Source: Molanna angustata (lineage: Eukaryota; Arthropoda; Insecta; Trichoptera; Molannidae). Taken from it: a stretch of DNA of 64,000 nt. The stretch is from positions 30,990,172 to 31,054,171 of the forward strand of contig OY754977.1 in assembly GCA_963576475.1 (NCBI GenBank). Reading direction: 5' to 3'. Position 1 is the first letter of the stretch; each line of letters begins with the position of its first letter. Made by a program: the position numbers and the translations under genes. Below, one piece after another: positions 12,201 through 27,200 of this stretch. The notes beneath the pieces are model-generated. The model worked only from the letters and a program-made list of their open reading frames with translations, searched no databases and was not told the DNA's origin.

Positions 12201-15200
12201 TCTCAACCGAGGGATGATTATTATCTTTAATTATGATTTGATTTTAAGATGTTTATTATTATAATGTTATTTTGTATTAAAGTATGTGTCTAATTTTTAT
12301 TAAATAAAAAAAAAACCTCTGAGTCCGTAACAAGTCAAATTTATCTGTAGGTACACTAATAATAATTTATCAAATCTCTTATAGAGCATTATTCTGATGA
12401 TTTTTTTTAATAAAAAAAAAAGAATAACAATTGTATTTGCCAATCCAATCAACGGAGACTTCTGATTTGCTGTTAAATTATTATATTAGACGTAACACTG
12501 TAATGTATTGCTGTCAGTCTTCCAAAAAATTATTAATTAATAAATATAATTTGCCAACAATCATTTAAATTTAATTGTATTTCGGGTAAAAACTAAAAGG
12601 GCTGATGCCTCTTGTTTTTACCTATTTTTTAAAAATTAAAAAAATCTAGTTCTAAGCCTTAAACATCATCAAACACACATTGAAGTCAATTTTCTCTGTA
12701 GATGTGTTTCAATGTACTTTTTGTGCCTATAATTTTGTGAATGTTTCCAGTCTATGTTCGAACCGTTCTTAAAGACATTCTTTGTGAGAACGAGCGATCC
12801 GACACACATAAAGTTGTTAAAGTTGGAGATTCTATCAAATTTAGCGACGGAGTCCAGTGTGTCCACTATCCTGAGAGAATTCCAGACTTACATCACGTCC
12901 AGTGATAAAATATTTGTGGCTGCGACCATTCAGGCTATAGACCGTTGTGCCGCTAATATCAAGACAGTCACAGACACTTGCCTTCAAGGTTTACTGGATC
13001 TTCTCTCCAACAAAGATGGTATGTAGTTTCATTTTAAATTAAATTACATTTATCAATAACCTATAAAGTATTTCCTTAATTCAAAAGAAACTTTTAAGCC
13101 AAAATAATGGGGGATATTGTTTAGTCATCCTTCACCATCTTGAATTTTTTTTATATATCTATAATAATTCTCATGACAATATTTTTACTGACAAACTTTT
13201 TAACATCTCAATAGAGACGAAGTTGGGATATTATAACTTTTATTGGCATCAGGAAGCAAATGTGAGACTGGGTCAAAACAGTCACTGTTCATTGTTTACT
13301 GTGTGATTACACATTATTAATTTAACATTATATAATTGGCAATATAAAAATTATCATTGTATAAATTTTTCTTAATTTGCTGTTGTATCCTATAAAATAA
13401 ATTAAACAATGCAGATTCAAAAGGACTCAAAACCATATTTAGCTCCGTTTTTACTTTCAGAGGCAGTTGTGGCTGAGAGTGTTATTGTGATAAAGAAACT
13501 TCTTCAATCGGAACGTTCTGTGGATCACAAGAGCATCATTGGTCAAATGGTTCGTCTCCTGGACCATATAACTGTTGGTGCAGCAAGAGCGGCCATATTG
13601 TGGCTTCTGGGAGAATACAGATCAGATAAAATTGCTCCAGATGTGTTGAGGAAGTGTGCCAAGTCTTTTATACAAGAGGTAAATTATCTCAGACTCATAA
13701 ATAAGTTATTTTGGTAACTACAATAAAATATTGAAACATTATAATACTGAAGTGATGCCTGTTATTGTTCACCTACCTATGTATTTTATCAATTTACTTA
13801 GTTTTCTCCTGTAATCTGTCCTGTCCAGTGAACTATTTATTCTTTAATAATACAAGTAGCAATTGAATTTTTGTGGGGAAATATTTAATCAATTATTTAT
13901 CTCAATAAATACAAATCAAGAACATATTTTCCCTAATTTTAAGGTTTTTTCATTTACATAGTGGAAGTTCATGATTATAAATTCTAAAAACACATAAAAT
14001 GAAACAATTACATTCCACAATGAGTATTTAATCACCTATTAGGCGACTAAATACTCATTGTGGAATTCAACTGTGTTTCATTTTATAAGTGTTTTTAAAA
14101 CTTATAACATATTTTTCCATAGAATCTTGGAAATGAGTCGTGAAAAAAATACTGTTAGGTACATATACATCCACATTTATTCCCTAAATTAGGCATATGC
14201 TTGTGCTATACGTAATCACTGGATTACTAAACCAGAACGTTGACTGGTGTGCCACCACCCATCTAATATCCATCAAAAATGATAACATAATGTTCCTTCA
14301 TGGTTTTAACTCCTAAATGAAATAAAAAGAAACACTTGTAGTTTTACTTTCATTTATTGTAGGCTCTTCCCTGTAATTAATTACAGTGAAAGCAATTTAT
14401 TAATTACAGTGTCAAAAAATTATCGTTCTATGGATTCTAGTATGTACTTGCATAAAAAAATTGTGTTATATCAAAAATAGGGTAAATATCTGTTAATTAT
14501 GAAGAAATCTAAAGAAAACATCTGCAGTCTATCTTGGTTAAATGGCAAGGGACTAACAAAATTTGATAGTTGTAACCATTACACCTTATATCAGAGTTAG
14601 GTACAAATAGGTAGGTATTTAGGATATACCTAGAGGTCTACCTATCAAACCTAAATATCTATGTTTATTCAACAACAAATAATATAATATAAATAAAAAC
14701 TTTGTAATTAAATTTGCCTCATTATTACTGAGTGAAATACAAAATACAGCTGTTTCAAATTTTTAATATGAGCTTGTCATACCTTTAACCAATCATAGTT
14801 ATAATTTGCAAAAAAAGTCTTATTTAATTTACACCACCTTTACATAGCTTCGGTTGTTGTCGGCAAATCCGGCACTTCTTTGATCGGAAAACCTTTTAAT
14901 CAATACTTTCTAAACAATTCTAATTCTAATCAATTTTCTAAACTTCTTCATTAATTCGAAGGCTGCTAAATACAATTTTTTTCCTAACATAGAGATACCT
15001 TTGAAGAGGATAGCCCGTATTTTTTTTTAATTATACTTTTTTCACGCCACAATCGATATTGCAAATGATATCCACTTTCTCTCAAATAGAAAGACATTTT
15101 ATATTTTACTGGTTATTATTAATATTAAAAAAATACAACACAATTTTTATACAACGAAAATAGTGAAAGAGTTGAATGCATGTAAAGGTGGCAAAATAAC

Positions 15201-18200
15201 AAAGCTCAAATTCTTTCTAAAAGTAAATTGAGAAGCATTTTTACATAGTGTGTCAGACGGATCATTTAAGCAATACACAATACAGGATGAATAGATAAAG
15301 GGGACCTTTTTTTGATAAAAAATATTAGAATAGGTCATAAAAATAATTTTCCGCCGAGCCTTTTTTAGATTTTATGACTTAATAAGAATATAGTTTAATT
15401 ATATCTTGTAATAAGTGTATTTCGTTCACTTATTGTACATTTTTTGTACGTATCAGTGAAAGTTGCTCCTTATGAAAGTCAACATTTGTATGAAAACAGA
15501 CCTGATCCAATGCAATACTGAATATTTCCTCCTTATAACCGTGATCTTATTATAACCGTGAATTTTGACTGTATTTAAATTACATTGTTTTATTGAGTAC
15601 ACATTTGAGATATTATTATTGTAACAGCTTTGTACAATATTTGTTTCTCCAGGACGATTTAGTCAAATTGCAAATACTCAATTTAGCAGTGAAGCTATGC
15701 CTAACAAATCCGTCACAAACCAGACTATTGGCTCAGTATGTCTTCAATCTGGCAAGGTACGATCCATCTTACGACATCAGAGACAGAGCTAGATTCCTCA
15801 AGAGATTTGTTTTCCCATCTGAGACTGACTCCAACTCTATATTGATGGAACATGCACAGCAAATATTTCTAGCGACCAAACCTGCACCACTCATCGAGAG
15901 CAAATTCAAAGGTATGTAGTCCTCCTTTTTATATTCTTATTTGTATTTGCAACAATCCCCAACGTCAGGAAAACCTGATGTGGCACGAAGAAGAAGAAGA
16001 TTTGTATTTGCACAGTTCAGCGCTCGCTTATTAAGATTTAAGAAACGAATGGATTGTGACTAACACCAATCTCTCCACTTTATAATTTATTTTTTTTAAT
16101 TTATTAGTCGAATAAATTACAATTTACATATAAATTACAATGAACAAGATGTACAAGTTCCATAATATATTTCATAATAACCCTCTTTAATTCAGTTATA
16201 ATCTCGTGTTCAAAAATGGGAGTATCTATTTTATATTGCTTCATTCACCAAACATTGAACATCTACTAAATAATTCATAAAAAATATAATCACTAAGGTA
16301 TGGACATTTAAATGTAGACAAATCTATAATTTACATATAAGGATTTATGTGAAAACAATTAAAGCTACACAAAAACAAGAATAAAAATCAGTACAATTGT
16401 TTGATTTTATTCTTAAATATATTGTAATTTTTTTCAAGTCTAAGACTCAAAATGAGTTCATTAAATAAGTTATGAGTATATTTACACACTTGTTTTCTTG
16501 AAAAGTTGACAATCCCTGAATGTATTTTTATTTAGTATTTGTTTATTGTACACCTACATTCATAAAAAAATGTTAAAATTAATTTTCTATATCAATGTTT
16601 TGACAGATCATAGATATGATAATGAATGAACTGTTGTCTATGGAAAACTAATCAGCTCTAAGTTAATGCACTTAACACATCACAAGATATCAATAGGAAG
16701 TATTACATCGTGTACACCAAAAATCTGTTGAGAAATTGATTTACTGTAGGAGTGGAGAGTAAAAGTGCATTAAAATAATAATTGTAATTCTTTATGGCAT
16801 TCTGTGAAATTGAAATGCGATAAATAATCTTGATTTCTTGTTTCCTTTTTCAGAGCGTCAGCAATATACTTTGGGCAGTCTATCTCACTATGTGTCTGGT
16901 CATGCAGCAGGTTATGTACCGCTACCGTCGTTCCCTGCTTTACCTACGCCGTCTGTTCTCCGCGATGCCGCCACCCAGGAATACACCACCACAGTCACGG
17001 CACACGGAAAGCACAACAAGAAAACGGTTTTTATTTTTTTTCTCTCTTCTTACATACTTACTTATCAGTTATATTCGATCCACTGTGAGATAAAGGCCTC
17101 TTCTAAACTTTTCCATTTAGTTCCGTCTTGAGCGGTTTGCTGCCATCTGTCCACCTTTTAATGGTCTTCCTACGCTTCTTTTGTTGATTGTATTGCCTCC
17201 ACTTCAGGATACATCTAGGTGACCATCTGACATTGTAAAAATTAATAAATAAATAAGTTTTTTCCACAATATTTTTATAATGACCGAACGTGTGCTCCAA
17301 GGTGACTTGGCCTTGTCAAGGTCCAAATGAAACTAACAAAAATGAACAAGATTCATACTTAACTCAGCATTTACAATGTGTGGGCGGAGTAACAGTGATT
17401 TTACAATATTGCCAAATATGTGGGTGGAGTTACAGTGATTTTACAATATTGCCAAATATGTGGGTGGAGTTACAGTGATTTTACAATATTGCCAAATATG
17501 TGGGTGGAGTTACAGTGATTTTACAATGTTGTCAAATATGTGGGTGGAATTACAGTTATTTCAAATTGTTGTCAAATATGTGGGTAGAGTTACAATGATT
17601 ATATAATGTTTGCTGATGATACATCTATAGTACTAAAGGAACGCAAAAACAAGGAAACTACCCTTGGCAATGCTTTAGAGATACTAGATGGGATGGGTGA
17701 GTGGTTCGGAGATAACGGACTCGCGTTAAATGTGACAAAAACGGGTGCAATTCACTTCTCCTTGAAAAGACACGTTGAAAATGATTCAGTTATGTCTGGC
17801 CTTTCCCAACGAAAACTGGTAGTGGCAGACAACATAAAATTCCTCGGAGTCATACTTGACGCAAAGTTGCAGTGGACACCTCACATTGAGACAATATCTA
17901 AGAAGCTGTGCTCTGCAATTTATGCGATAAAAAAAATTAAGGAAACTTGTGGCGAAGTGGCAGCTAGATCTGTATACTTTGCTTACTTCCAGAGTATTAT
18001 GTCATATGGAATTTTATTCTGGGGCAGAGGGGCTGATTGGAGCCGAATTTTTATACTTCAGAAACGTGCAATTAGAGCATTGAAAAGCATGGGGTCAAGG
18101 GAGTCGTGCAAAGATTATTTTAAAGAATTAGACATACTCACACTTCCTGGCATGTATATTTATGAATGCCTACTATATGCACGCAAAAACATGCCCAACA

Positions 18201-21200
18201 CCCCTCTGAACTCGGAATATCACGATTATAACACTCGCTCAAAGGGAAGTATCCGACCCGTGGAGCACAGATTAGCAAAATTATCTAAAAGCTTTATTTG
18301 TCTCAGTGTGCGTCTATTCAACAAGCTGCCGGAAGGAATCAAGTCTCTGAATGATGATAAATTTCGAGGAGCAGTGAAGACGTACCTCGTTGATAAATCT
18401 TTTTATTCTGTGGACGAAATGCTGGAGTGAACCATTTACATTCACTTCAGCATTGAATTGACTATAAAAAATTGTCCATTATATTTTTATATATTTTCTA
18501 AAACTATGAGTGTAAAATTGACGAGTCCAAGTACCTGAGCTAGGGTCTACGGACGATAAACAACAATAAACAATAAACAACATATGTGGGTGTCTAGAAT
18601 CATCTGACACTGTCTTTCCTCGGCACGTGCCCCGCCCACTGCCATTTTAGCCTAAATGCTCTGTCTGCAATGTCAGCAACCTTTGAATGCATTTCTCTCT
18701 CTCTCTCTCTCTCTCTCTGTTTGAATGCATATATTTCACAATAATACATCAGAGGAGAGGTTTATCAAAATATATTCCTTGTGCAATTCTCACTTCTCTA
18801 AATAAACTTACCACATACACGAGGTACATTTTTTGAGATTAAGATTAAATCATCCTTTTTAATTTTTTACTAAGTTATAATAATGAGAGAATATATAAGA
18901 ACCGGCAGGGCTTATGACCTATTATTATTGGCTGGTTTACTTGATCACTTTAATGCTTGCACAATTGTGTTGTATTAATCTATATAAATAAAACAATGTC
19001 GGGTTAGTTAGACTATTTATAACTCTAGAATGGCTGGACCAATTGTAATGATCTCTTTTTTGTTGGATTCGTCTCCACCCCGGACATAATAACTATAAAA
19101 ATATCGAAAAAATTAAGTGAAAAAATTAAAAAAACTATAAAAAAACATGTAAATAAACTGTACACCTGGTACCTATTATGCAAACAATATTACTAATTAC
19201 TTTATGTAATTATGTGAATGTTTAGGTAAAGAAATTATTTTACGAAGAAACAGAAGAAAGTTCTCCTGCATCTTCCAGCAACACAGAGGATGCATCTTCT
19301 GGTGAAGGTGATAGTTCTTCTGAAACAGAAAAAAAGTAAGCATTACTAGATTTCATGGAACCATTTTATATTGACTATTTTTTGAAATAAATATAATAAT
19401 TGATTTGTTGTTGAACTATGTAGTTAAAAATATGTCATTTATAAAATTAATAATTGAATGTTTTCCTTGTTGAGATTTTTATCTTAATGTCACTTTAAGT
19501 TGAAATAAAACATCAATAAAATTAAAACCATGGTAAAATTTTAATATATAGTCCGCCCATGCTTGACTTTGTTAAGACAAAAATATGTTGATTGAACAAA
19601 AATACTTATTTCTTTGATAGATATATTTGTTTCTCACTAAGTTTAGTTTGTTAATCAACATTTTTTGATAGAACCTGGTATTCATTCTATTTTGTTTTAA
19701 TCAATTATTGACGCGTTTCATCATTATTCACATCGTCATAATAATACTCTACAAGATTGACACTTGAGGTAATATATAAATTTTACAGGTACAATTTGTG
19801 ATAATGATAAATATAATTAAGATTGAAAATTAATTAGTAAAAATTAAAATGAAAATTACATAATAAGTGAAATAGGAAAAATGTGGATCCACTGTTAACA
19901 AAATGATGTTCACGGGCAACAATCGTTAGTACTGAAACTCGCCTCGCAGTGTCCGTTTCCGTGAAATATGTTGATAAGAAATCCCAAGAAGTGCAAGGTG
20001 CACGCTAGCGTTTGCGAGTTTGAGAGATTTTAATTGGAAGGTGAGGATTTTCTGAATTCCATTGTGATAAGTGATGAAACATGGTTAAACTGGTGATGAA
20101 AAGGCATCATTTCAATGGAATTTTTGTCTCAGGGAGAGACGATTAATGCAGCACGATACTGTGAGACTCTAAAAAACATCAGGATTGCAATTCAAAACAA
20201 ACGGAGGGGAACGTCTATGAAGGAATTGTGTTTGTTGCACAACAATGCCCGATCAAAAAAAATTCTATTGATGAGGTGGTGAAAAAAGAGGTCTGTAAGT
20301 TGACGAAGGAAATGGCGGGAGAGTTCTATGAGGAGAGAATCAAAAAACTTGGGCCAATGCTTAAAACCTGCATAGAATGGGTAGGCGACTATGGGCCGGT
20401 ATTACAGTCTCAGTTTAACAACTAAACTCAAGTTTTACAAAAATATAGCGTATTACAGTGTCCGTTTAGGCCTAATCTTCCCTCAAATACGTCACTAAAA
20501 CGACAAATATTTAACTCAACGTTTATGGCAGATTAAGTACTTAATGGTGAGTCAACTGTCATCTCTTGACTCGTTGCTAGGCAACGCGTGTAGTTTCAGT
20601 GTTCTATCACTAGAGGCGTTAGTTGTATCAACGGTGGCGCCACACAACAAAACAAACTGACAGCCATATTGAAACGAACATAAGCATTTATTTTGGTGAA
20701 AAAAATTAAATTTACCATGTTGGATAGTAAAACAATAGTATTTCAAGTCGTATTGTCCCGTTTTGTAGTTTGCATTATTTGAGGTTATTTAAAATTTGAC
20801 AGATAATAACCACAGAAAAAGTAAAATATGTCTATAATTGAAGATTTAGTAACTGACATGTCATATTGCACTGTAATACGGAAATGGATTCAATCTCCCC
20901 TTAACATTAATCTTGAGTTTGACAAACTCAATGAGTTGAGGGCCGACTGTAATACCGGGCCTATGTGGAAAAATAAGTAACATAACTTCAATATCATGTA
21001 TTTTTTTTACAAAATAGGAAAAGTGAGTACCTACTCTTACTTTCTGGACATGCCTCGTAGATAAAATTTTTCATTGTTTAATTTTCAAACCACCGCATTA
21101 TATAATCAGTCCCACACAATCATAGGCTAAGTTTGAATTTGATGTGGGTGTTCGTATATTAAAAATAAACACATTTTTTATAGGAAAGTAAAGAAGACAT

Positions 21201-24200
21201 CTAAGAAAACAAACAACATTGGATCCAATTCGTCCAACTATGGTTCGTCAAATTCCGAGTCAAGTTCAGATAGTTCAGAAAGTGGATCAGAGAGCAGTTC
21301 AAGTGATCACTCTTCAAATAAAAGTCAGTCGGGTGAAAGTGTGGCGTCATCTAATAGTGAATCCGAAGATAACTCTGACAATGGGAGTGAACAATCCAAA
21401 GAGGTATGAATTTATATAACTGTCGATTTGTTCAAGAGAATTTATTTTTCTCTTATATATATATATTCGTATGGTGTGTGTCAGGCGCTTACAGTGTAAC
21501 ATTTATATCCCTCAGCCAGTTTCTGACTTCGGTCGTCAGTTTATTTAAAATATGTGCTCCTCCAACAAAACCATATAGAGGGCATTCATCTATGATGTGG
21601 TTCAAGGTCTGGATTTCTGTGCCACATTCACAGCGTGGGTCTTCAATATAGCCCCATTTGTGCCTTTCATACACACTTCTACTGCAGTTCGTCCTTATGT
21701 GGTTGAGTATTGCCCACTCTCTGTTTCTGACATCACTAGATTGCCACTCTTTTAGCAAGGCTTCCTCAACTGAAAAATTGTCCTCTTCCAATTCTCGGGC
21801 CCTACTCCAGAAGGATTTTTCTCTTAGTAAATCAACAGTATTAACCTTAGTCCCGTGTGAGAGTTTTTTTTTAACATGTAGGGGACAAGTCAAAAAACAC
21901 AATAATCAAAACTGAACCAAAGATTTATTTAACAATCCAAATGTGTTCATATAAATCAAAGTTACATAGAAAGGAATTTGATTCACAAAAAGGAATTTTA
22001 AACATTAATATAATAATAGAAAAATAAAAGACATGATTTTTTATAACTATGAATCATAATAGATGGCGCTAATGTCAAATTGGCAATGTTTAGTTTCTTC
22101 CATCTGACAACACTAAGAAATCGAAGTTACATAGAAAGGTGAATAGTGTATTTAATATTGTAATAATAATTGTCGGCCTTCGTAGCTCAGTTGGTTAGGT
22201 ATCGGACTGCTGATCCAAGGGTCCTGGGTTCGATTCCCGGTGGAGACACAGGTTTTAATTGTGTTTTCAGTCTGGATCTGTGAGACGATAAATATTGTAA
22301 GAGCCTTTTCACACGTCCCGGTAAAGGCCGTGCTGGCGCCGGGTAACTGGCAGCGAAGTTTATGGGCATGTATGGTAGCTTTCACACGCACCGGCATGCA
22401 TGCCCATACAATTACCCGGCGCTTACTGAGATGTGTGAAAAGGCACTAAGTCTCCAGAATCTGGCAACTTGGTATTGGGCGCATGTTAAATAATTACTTG
22501 ACATAGCCATATATGTAAGACAGGAGAAAGATTGCATAAAATATTTTATGTTTTTTACCGTATAAGAAATTTTCTGGATATTGAAATGCTTAGAATGACA
22601 TATTATGCATTGGCTCAGTCTGTGATGCAATATGGAATAATTGGATGGGGAGGGTCGTATCCTGCTCACTTGAAATTATTATATACCATACAAAGAAAGA
22701 TTATTAAAATTATTTTAGTAAAGCCAAGCGATTTTCCCACTGAAGAGTTATTTTCTCAATTTAAAGTTAAAAAATTAAATGTGTTATATAAAATAAATGC
22801 AATTAAACAAATATGTAAAGAATATTTCACTAACCAAATTCACCCTATAGACAATCTAAGAATTGGTCCTCGCACAAGTGGAATGATAAAGATCCCAAAG
22901 AAAAATACATCTTTTGGCCAAAATCATTATTCATATTATGGGGTGAAGTGGTTTAATGATTTACCAGTGGATATGAGAATAGTGGCGCAAAATAATTTTG
23001 GTGGTTTCTTGGTATTGCTGAAAGACTTTTTGAAGTAACATTTTTCTTGTGTATTCATTGTGTGTTGTTTATTTTCAATTTGTGTATTTTTATTTATTCT
23101 ACAGACCAATTTTGTATTTTTTTTTTCTCTCTTTATATATAATATTATGTATGTTTGTATCTAAATATGTATGTTATTGTAAATAGATTAGTGCCTAGAT
23201 TAAGATGTATGTATATAAATAGATTAGATAGTTTGTAGATTTGTGAAATGTGACTCACTTCAAAGCACGAGAAAACTCTTTTTGAAGTTGAGTCATAAAA
23301 AAAAACAAAATTATAATGTATCTTTTTAAAAATTGTATATATTGTTGTATTGTGTATTTTTCTTTGTTATTTTTAATAATAAATAAATAAATAAATAGCA
23401 CGTATTAGTTGCCCGAGAAGGTACATAAAATAAAATAAAAGTATGATAGGTTGAAAATCAAATCAGGAAATTTCCTACGTATAGGTAACTTTCTACATAA
23501 TATATACATATGCGTCAAACAAATATATTTAACTTTTTTACACCCTTTTCTTTAACTTCACTTGTCTGTAGTGGAATTTGTGTATTCCCAATGACAGTGC
23601 ATAATTAAACTGTTGACAGCTTGATTCATTTGATAAAATTAAAGAATCTTGTATTTCATACAAAGTAAAAAAAACTATGCGTTTCCGACTAAGCATTAAT
23701 ATAATTTTTATTTCATTTTGTTATGTACATGCATCAATTTTTCTGTTTTTAATGCAAAAACAGTTTAAATCATAATGATATACATTTCTAGACATGTCAT
23801 GATGAAACTGTTAACTAAATTAAAATTAAGGAAAATTTAATAAATTAATGTATGCTAGAGAAAAATCCATTACAAATTAAATATGTGAAGAAAACTTTGA
23901 AAAGGGTTTCTGTTGACGCGGATATGAAATTAAAGATAAAAGTAAGAAATAAAAGTGGACTGTATTTTTTGTGGTGCGGGTGATTAGTTGCAACCACTGC
24001 AAGGCAAAGGAAGGATATATGGAACACTCACTTGATCCTTGGTCCTCTCCCTTGGTAGGATGATCACACTTTATTCACACGCGTGCGGTGAGAGCAATTT
24101 TATGGCGAGTTTGGAGGAACGGTAAAAAAGGTGTAAGAGATGCGGGATAGTCTTGGTCTGACGCGGTCTGAAAGGATACTATTTTTTTTTTGATGTAGGG

Positions 24201-27200
24201 CGGGCAATGATTGCAACAATTTCATGTCACTTCATATAATAAAAAAATGTTACAATTATCCCAATGACATATTGGCACCAACAGTTTCCTTAGTTTTTGT
24301 TACTTGTTATATGTACATACGTAATTTATTTGCCTTCTAGTATATTTCATAAATATGTGTTTATATACTTTGAAAAGATTTTATGATTTTTTTTTTTTAT
24401 TATTCTTAAAAATAGAATTCCAAAGAGCAGTCAAAGAGTAAAAACGAAACAATACCAAATGGAAAGACCGAAACAAAGGAGAAATCAAACCTGGATCTTT
24501 TGTTAGAACTTGGTGATGTGGGAGATGCTCTTCCTATTATGACACCAACATATGGAGGATTCCTTTCACCTGTCGTTGGATTCCAGAAACCTATGGATGG
24601 TAATTGACTTATCTTAACAATTTACCTTCCTGTACTCTTTTCTATTAAATAACATTGTTTTCGGGTGACCCTTAAGAGCTGGGTTATCGATAATACAACA
24701 GGCAAAATAACATCTCACATAGTTCAGCAATGAGGTTCACTATCCATTCTGAATGTAGTACCTTTTTAGGTGTGATGAAGCTGGTGTGTGGAGATAAAAT
24801 ATATATTGTGATTTATTTTATAAGGTAATGTACGCCCACACACCTGTCACTGGTTACCCTGCATTGTGGCATATGCAGTGATGGTTTGTGTGTTGTATTA
24901 GAGTACATAGGAATGGTCCTTTCCCCGATAATGGGTGTAAATACCTGCACAACACGGCTTGCGGGAGTTTTTGCACTCGCGACATTCATTACTTTAGCTA
25001 GGTATAAATAGAGTAGTTACTTATCGGCAAACAATTGCAATAAACATAGTGATATTCAATAAGGTGTAATCAATAATGAGCCACAATATTAAATGGTATA
25101 CTGGATAAGGGAAAGCCAGTATACAAGAATACAGTTTGTATGTTTGTAAGTAATAAAAAATTTCAAGTCAAGTCAAAATATCTGATTTGTAATCTCACAG
25201 TCTTATTCATAATAACTTATGTTAGGTTTAAAACAGTGTATAACAACCGTACTGAAAATTACTATTCATAATAGCATATATACATAAGGCAATAATGCTA
25301 TATAACGGCTACATTACGCCTATATAAGATTAACATGGTCCCAGGTTGTTTTAACAGCAATATAAGAAGAGAATAGGGACCCAATATTTCTGATAATTCC
25401 CGAATGTTTCCGATGGTCCCATTACATGTCAATTATCTTTGACATTTGTGAAGCGACGTTGATATTTGTTTTCTATTTCTTTTCACAAATTAATAAAACA
25501 ACAAATAATTATAAATACGATCAAAAATATTGTTTCGCGTCTTAATATGACGTAAACGAATTACAAATAATATTTGTCATAACCACTGACAGATCATTTG
25601 AGAAGGCTATATTAATTTATAGTAACCCATTGTTTCATTCTTGCTCCAGTTTTCGCAACAGTTTTCCATATAATGTCTAAATAATCATATTCACGAAATA
25701 AAATATGAAAATAAAGCCCAAACACTAAAGAAACGTTGTATTTTTTTCCAAAACATTGACAAATGTCATATCACTGACGAATCATGAATGAATTGCGACG
25801 TTGTCAGCTCAAACAGTAACATAGCAACGTTATTGTTGTATATAAATGTTATTATGAATAGTCAAGAATATAAGTGCTTATACTGTGTTTTAGCTATACA
25901 ATGCTTTTACCACAGTATAAGGAAATATTATAAATAAGACTGTTAGTTTATAAGTGAAGAAATATTTTACACTCAAATTCCATGTCAATTTCCATGTGGA
26001 TTTGATTTCAAGGACTTTTCATACCTTCTTTTTGAATAGTCTATTATTATCAAAATTAATTAATTACTTTACCACTTACATTTTATGTACACTAAGTACA
26101 TGCATTTCAAAGACTGGTATATGCGAGATGTTATCAAAATTTGTCATATGTATGAAGTTTGATACAATTGTGCATCTTTCACCATATTTTGTCATTGATA
26201 CTTATCTTTATTTTACTGTGGATTTCAAGTCTAGTTTGTCATTAAAATTGTGTACATCTTATTCTCCAGATTCTATAACAACAGTCAGTCCATCGTTTGT
26301 TCCTCTAAAGTCTTACGAACTATTGTCCAAAATATCTGGCAAAGGTCTCATGGTTCTGTATCGGTTCACCAGAGCTCCTCATCTCTACTCAAACAAAATG
26401 GCATCCATTGAACTATTCTTCAACAATCAGTGCAACGAAGAAATAACAAATATTTCAGCTGGAACAAAGGTATTTGTAACACTATTGCTAATCAAAATTA
26501 AACTAATTTATTTATTATTCTTCCCCCCAAAGCATGAGTAACAAAATCTTTTTGGGGGGGTAATATTAAAGTAAATATTTTTGTTATCTTTATATATTTA
26601 ATTCTTCTGTACGTGTTGTGATGGAAACCACCCTAACCTGAACTAAATATCGTCCTAAACTATTTTTCTGTGGATCCATAACCTCCTAAACTAGCTAGCT
26701 AAACTACCTATTAAAAATCTAACGTCTATTTCCTAGTTCTATAGCTAATTTCCCTAACTAGTTTATTCTCTACCTGCAAAGTAAAATCGAGAATTTGTTA
26801 CATCCATTTGATTATTCATTACTGGATAATTCTATAATGAAAGAAAATCGTATTCTTCTATCTTATTTCGCTAATTTTATATGTTTTTAACGGATTTTGG
26901 CCAATGATCGTCTAGTGATTATTATTATTATTTACGTTAAAAAGGACCCTTTACGTTGTGTTTTATTTACGAGTTATTAACAGACGAATATTTATAATAA
27001 AATTTATAAATATTATATTAATAATTAATAAATTAATAGACTCCATGACCGTTGAAAGGTAGTTAATCTTTACATACAAAGTTATAACTACAGAATTATT
27101 AAATTCGTATAAAGTAATGATAAAACTTCGATTCAAAACCTAAATTATGTAACTTATTAGTTACTCAATTTGATCGATATATGTATATTAATATACCTAC

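Larger units (their letters stand above)
13679..15652 (+). other. AP-3 beta intron 9
   Basis: AT-rich intron with an inverted-repeat element at 13985-14098 and a partial SINE B copy near 14214-14261. The remainder shows no coding or repeat signal I can name. Confidence 0.6.

Noticed and set aside
21406..21651. 81-codon + strand ORF
   Set aside because: Antisense to the LINE C-terminal fragment that has clear family motifs on the - strand.
22172..22260. tRNA gene
   Set aside because: A- and B-box-like sequences are present, but the acceptor stem does not pair and the same head recurs with a SINE body at other sites.
25954..26541. 195-codon open frame as a gene
   Set aside because: Only 26270-26469 is AP-3 beta coding; the flanks are intron read-through on either side of good splice sites.
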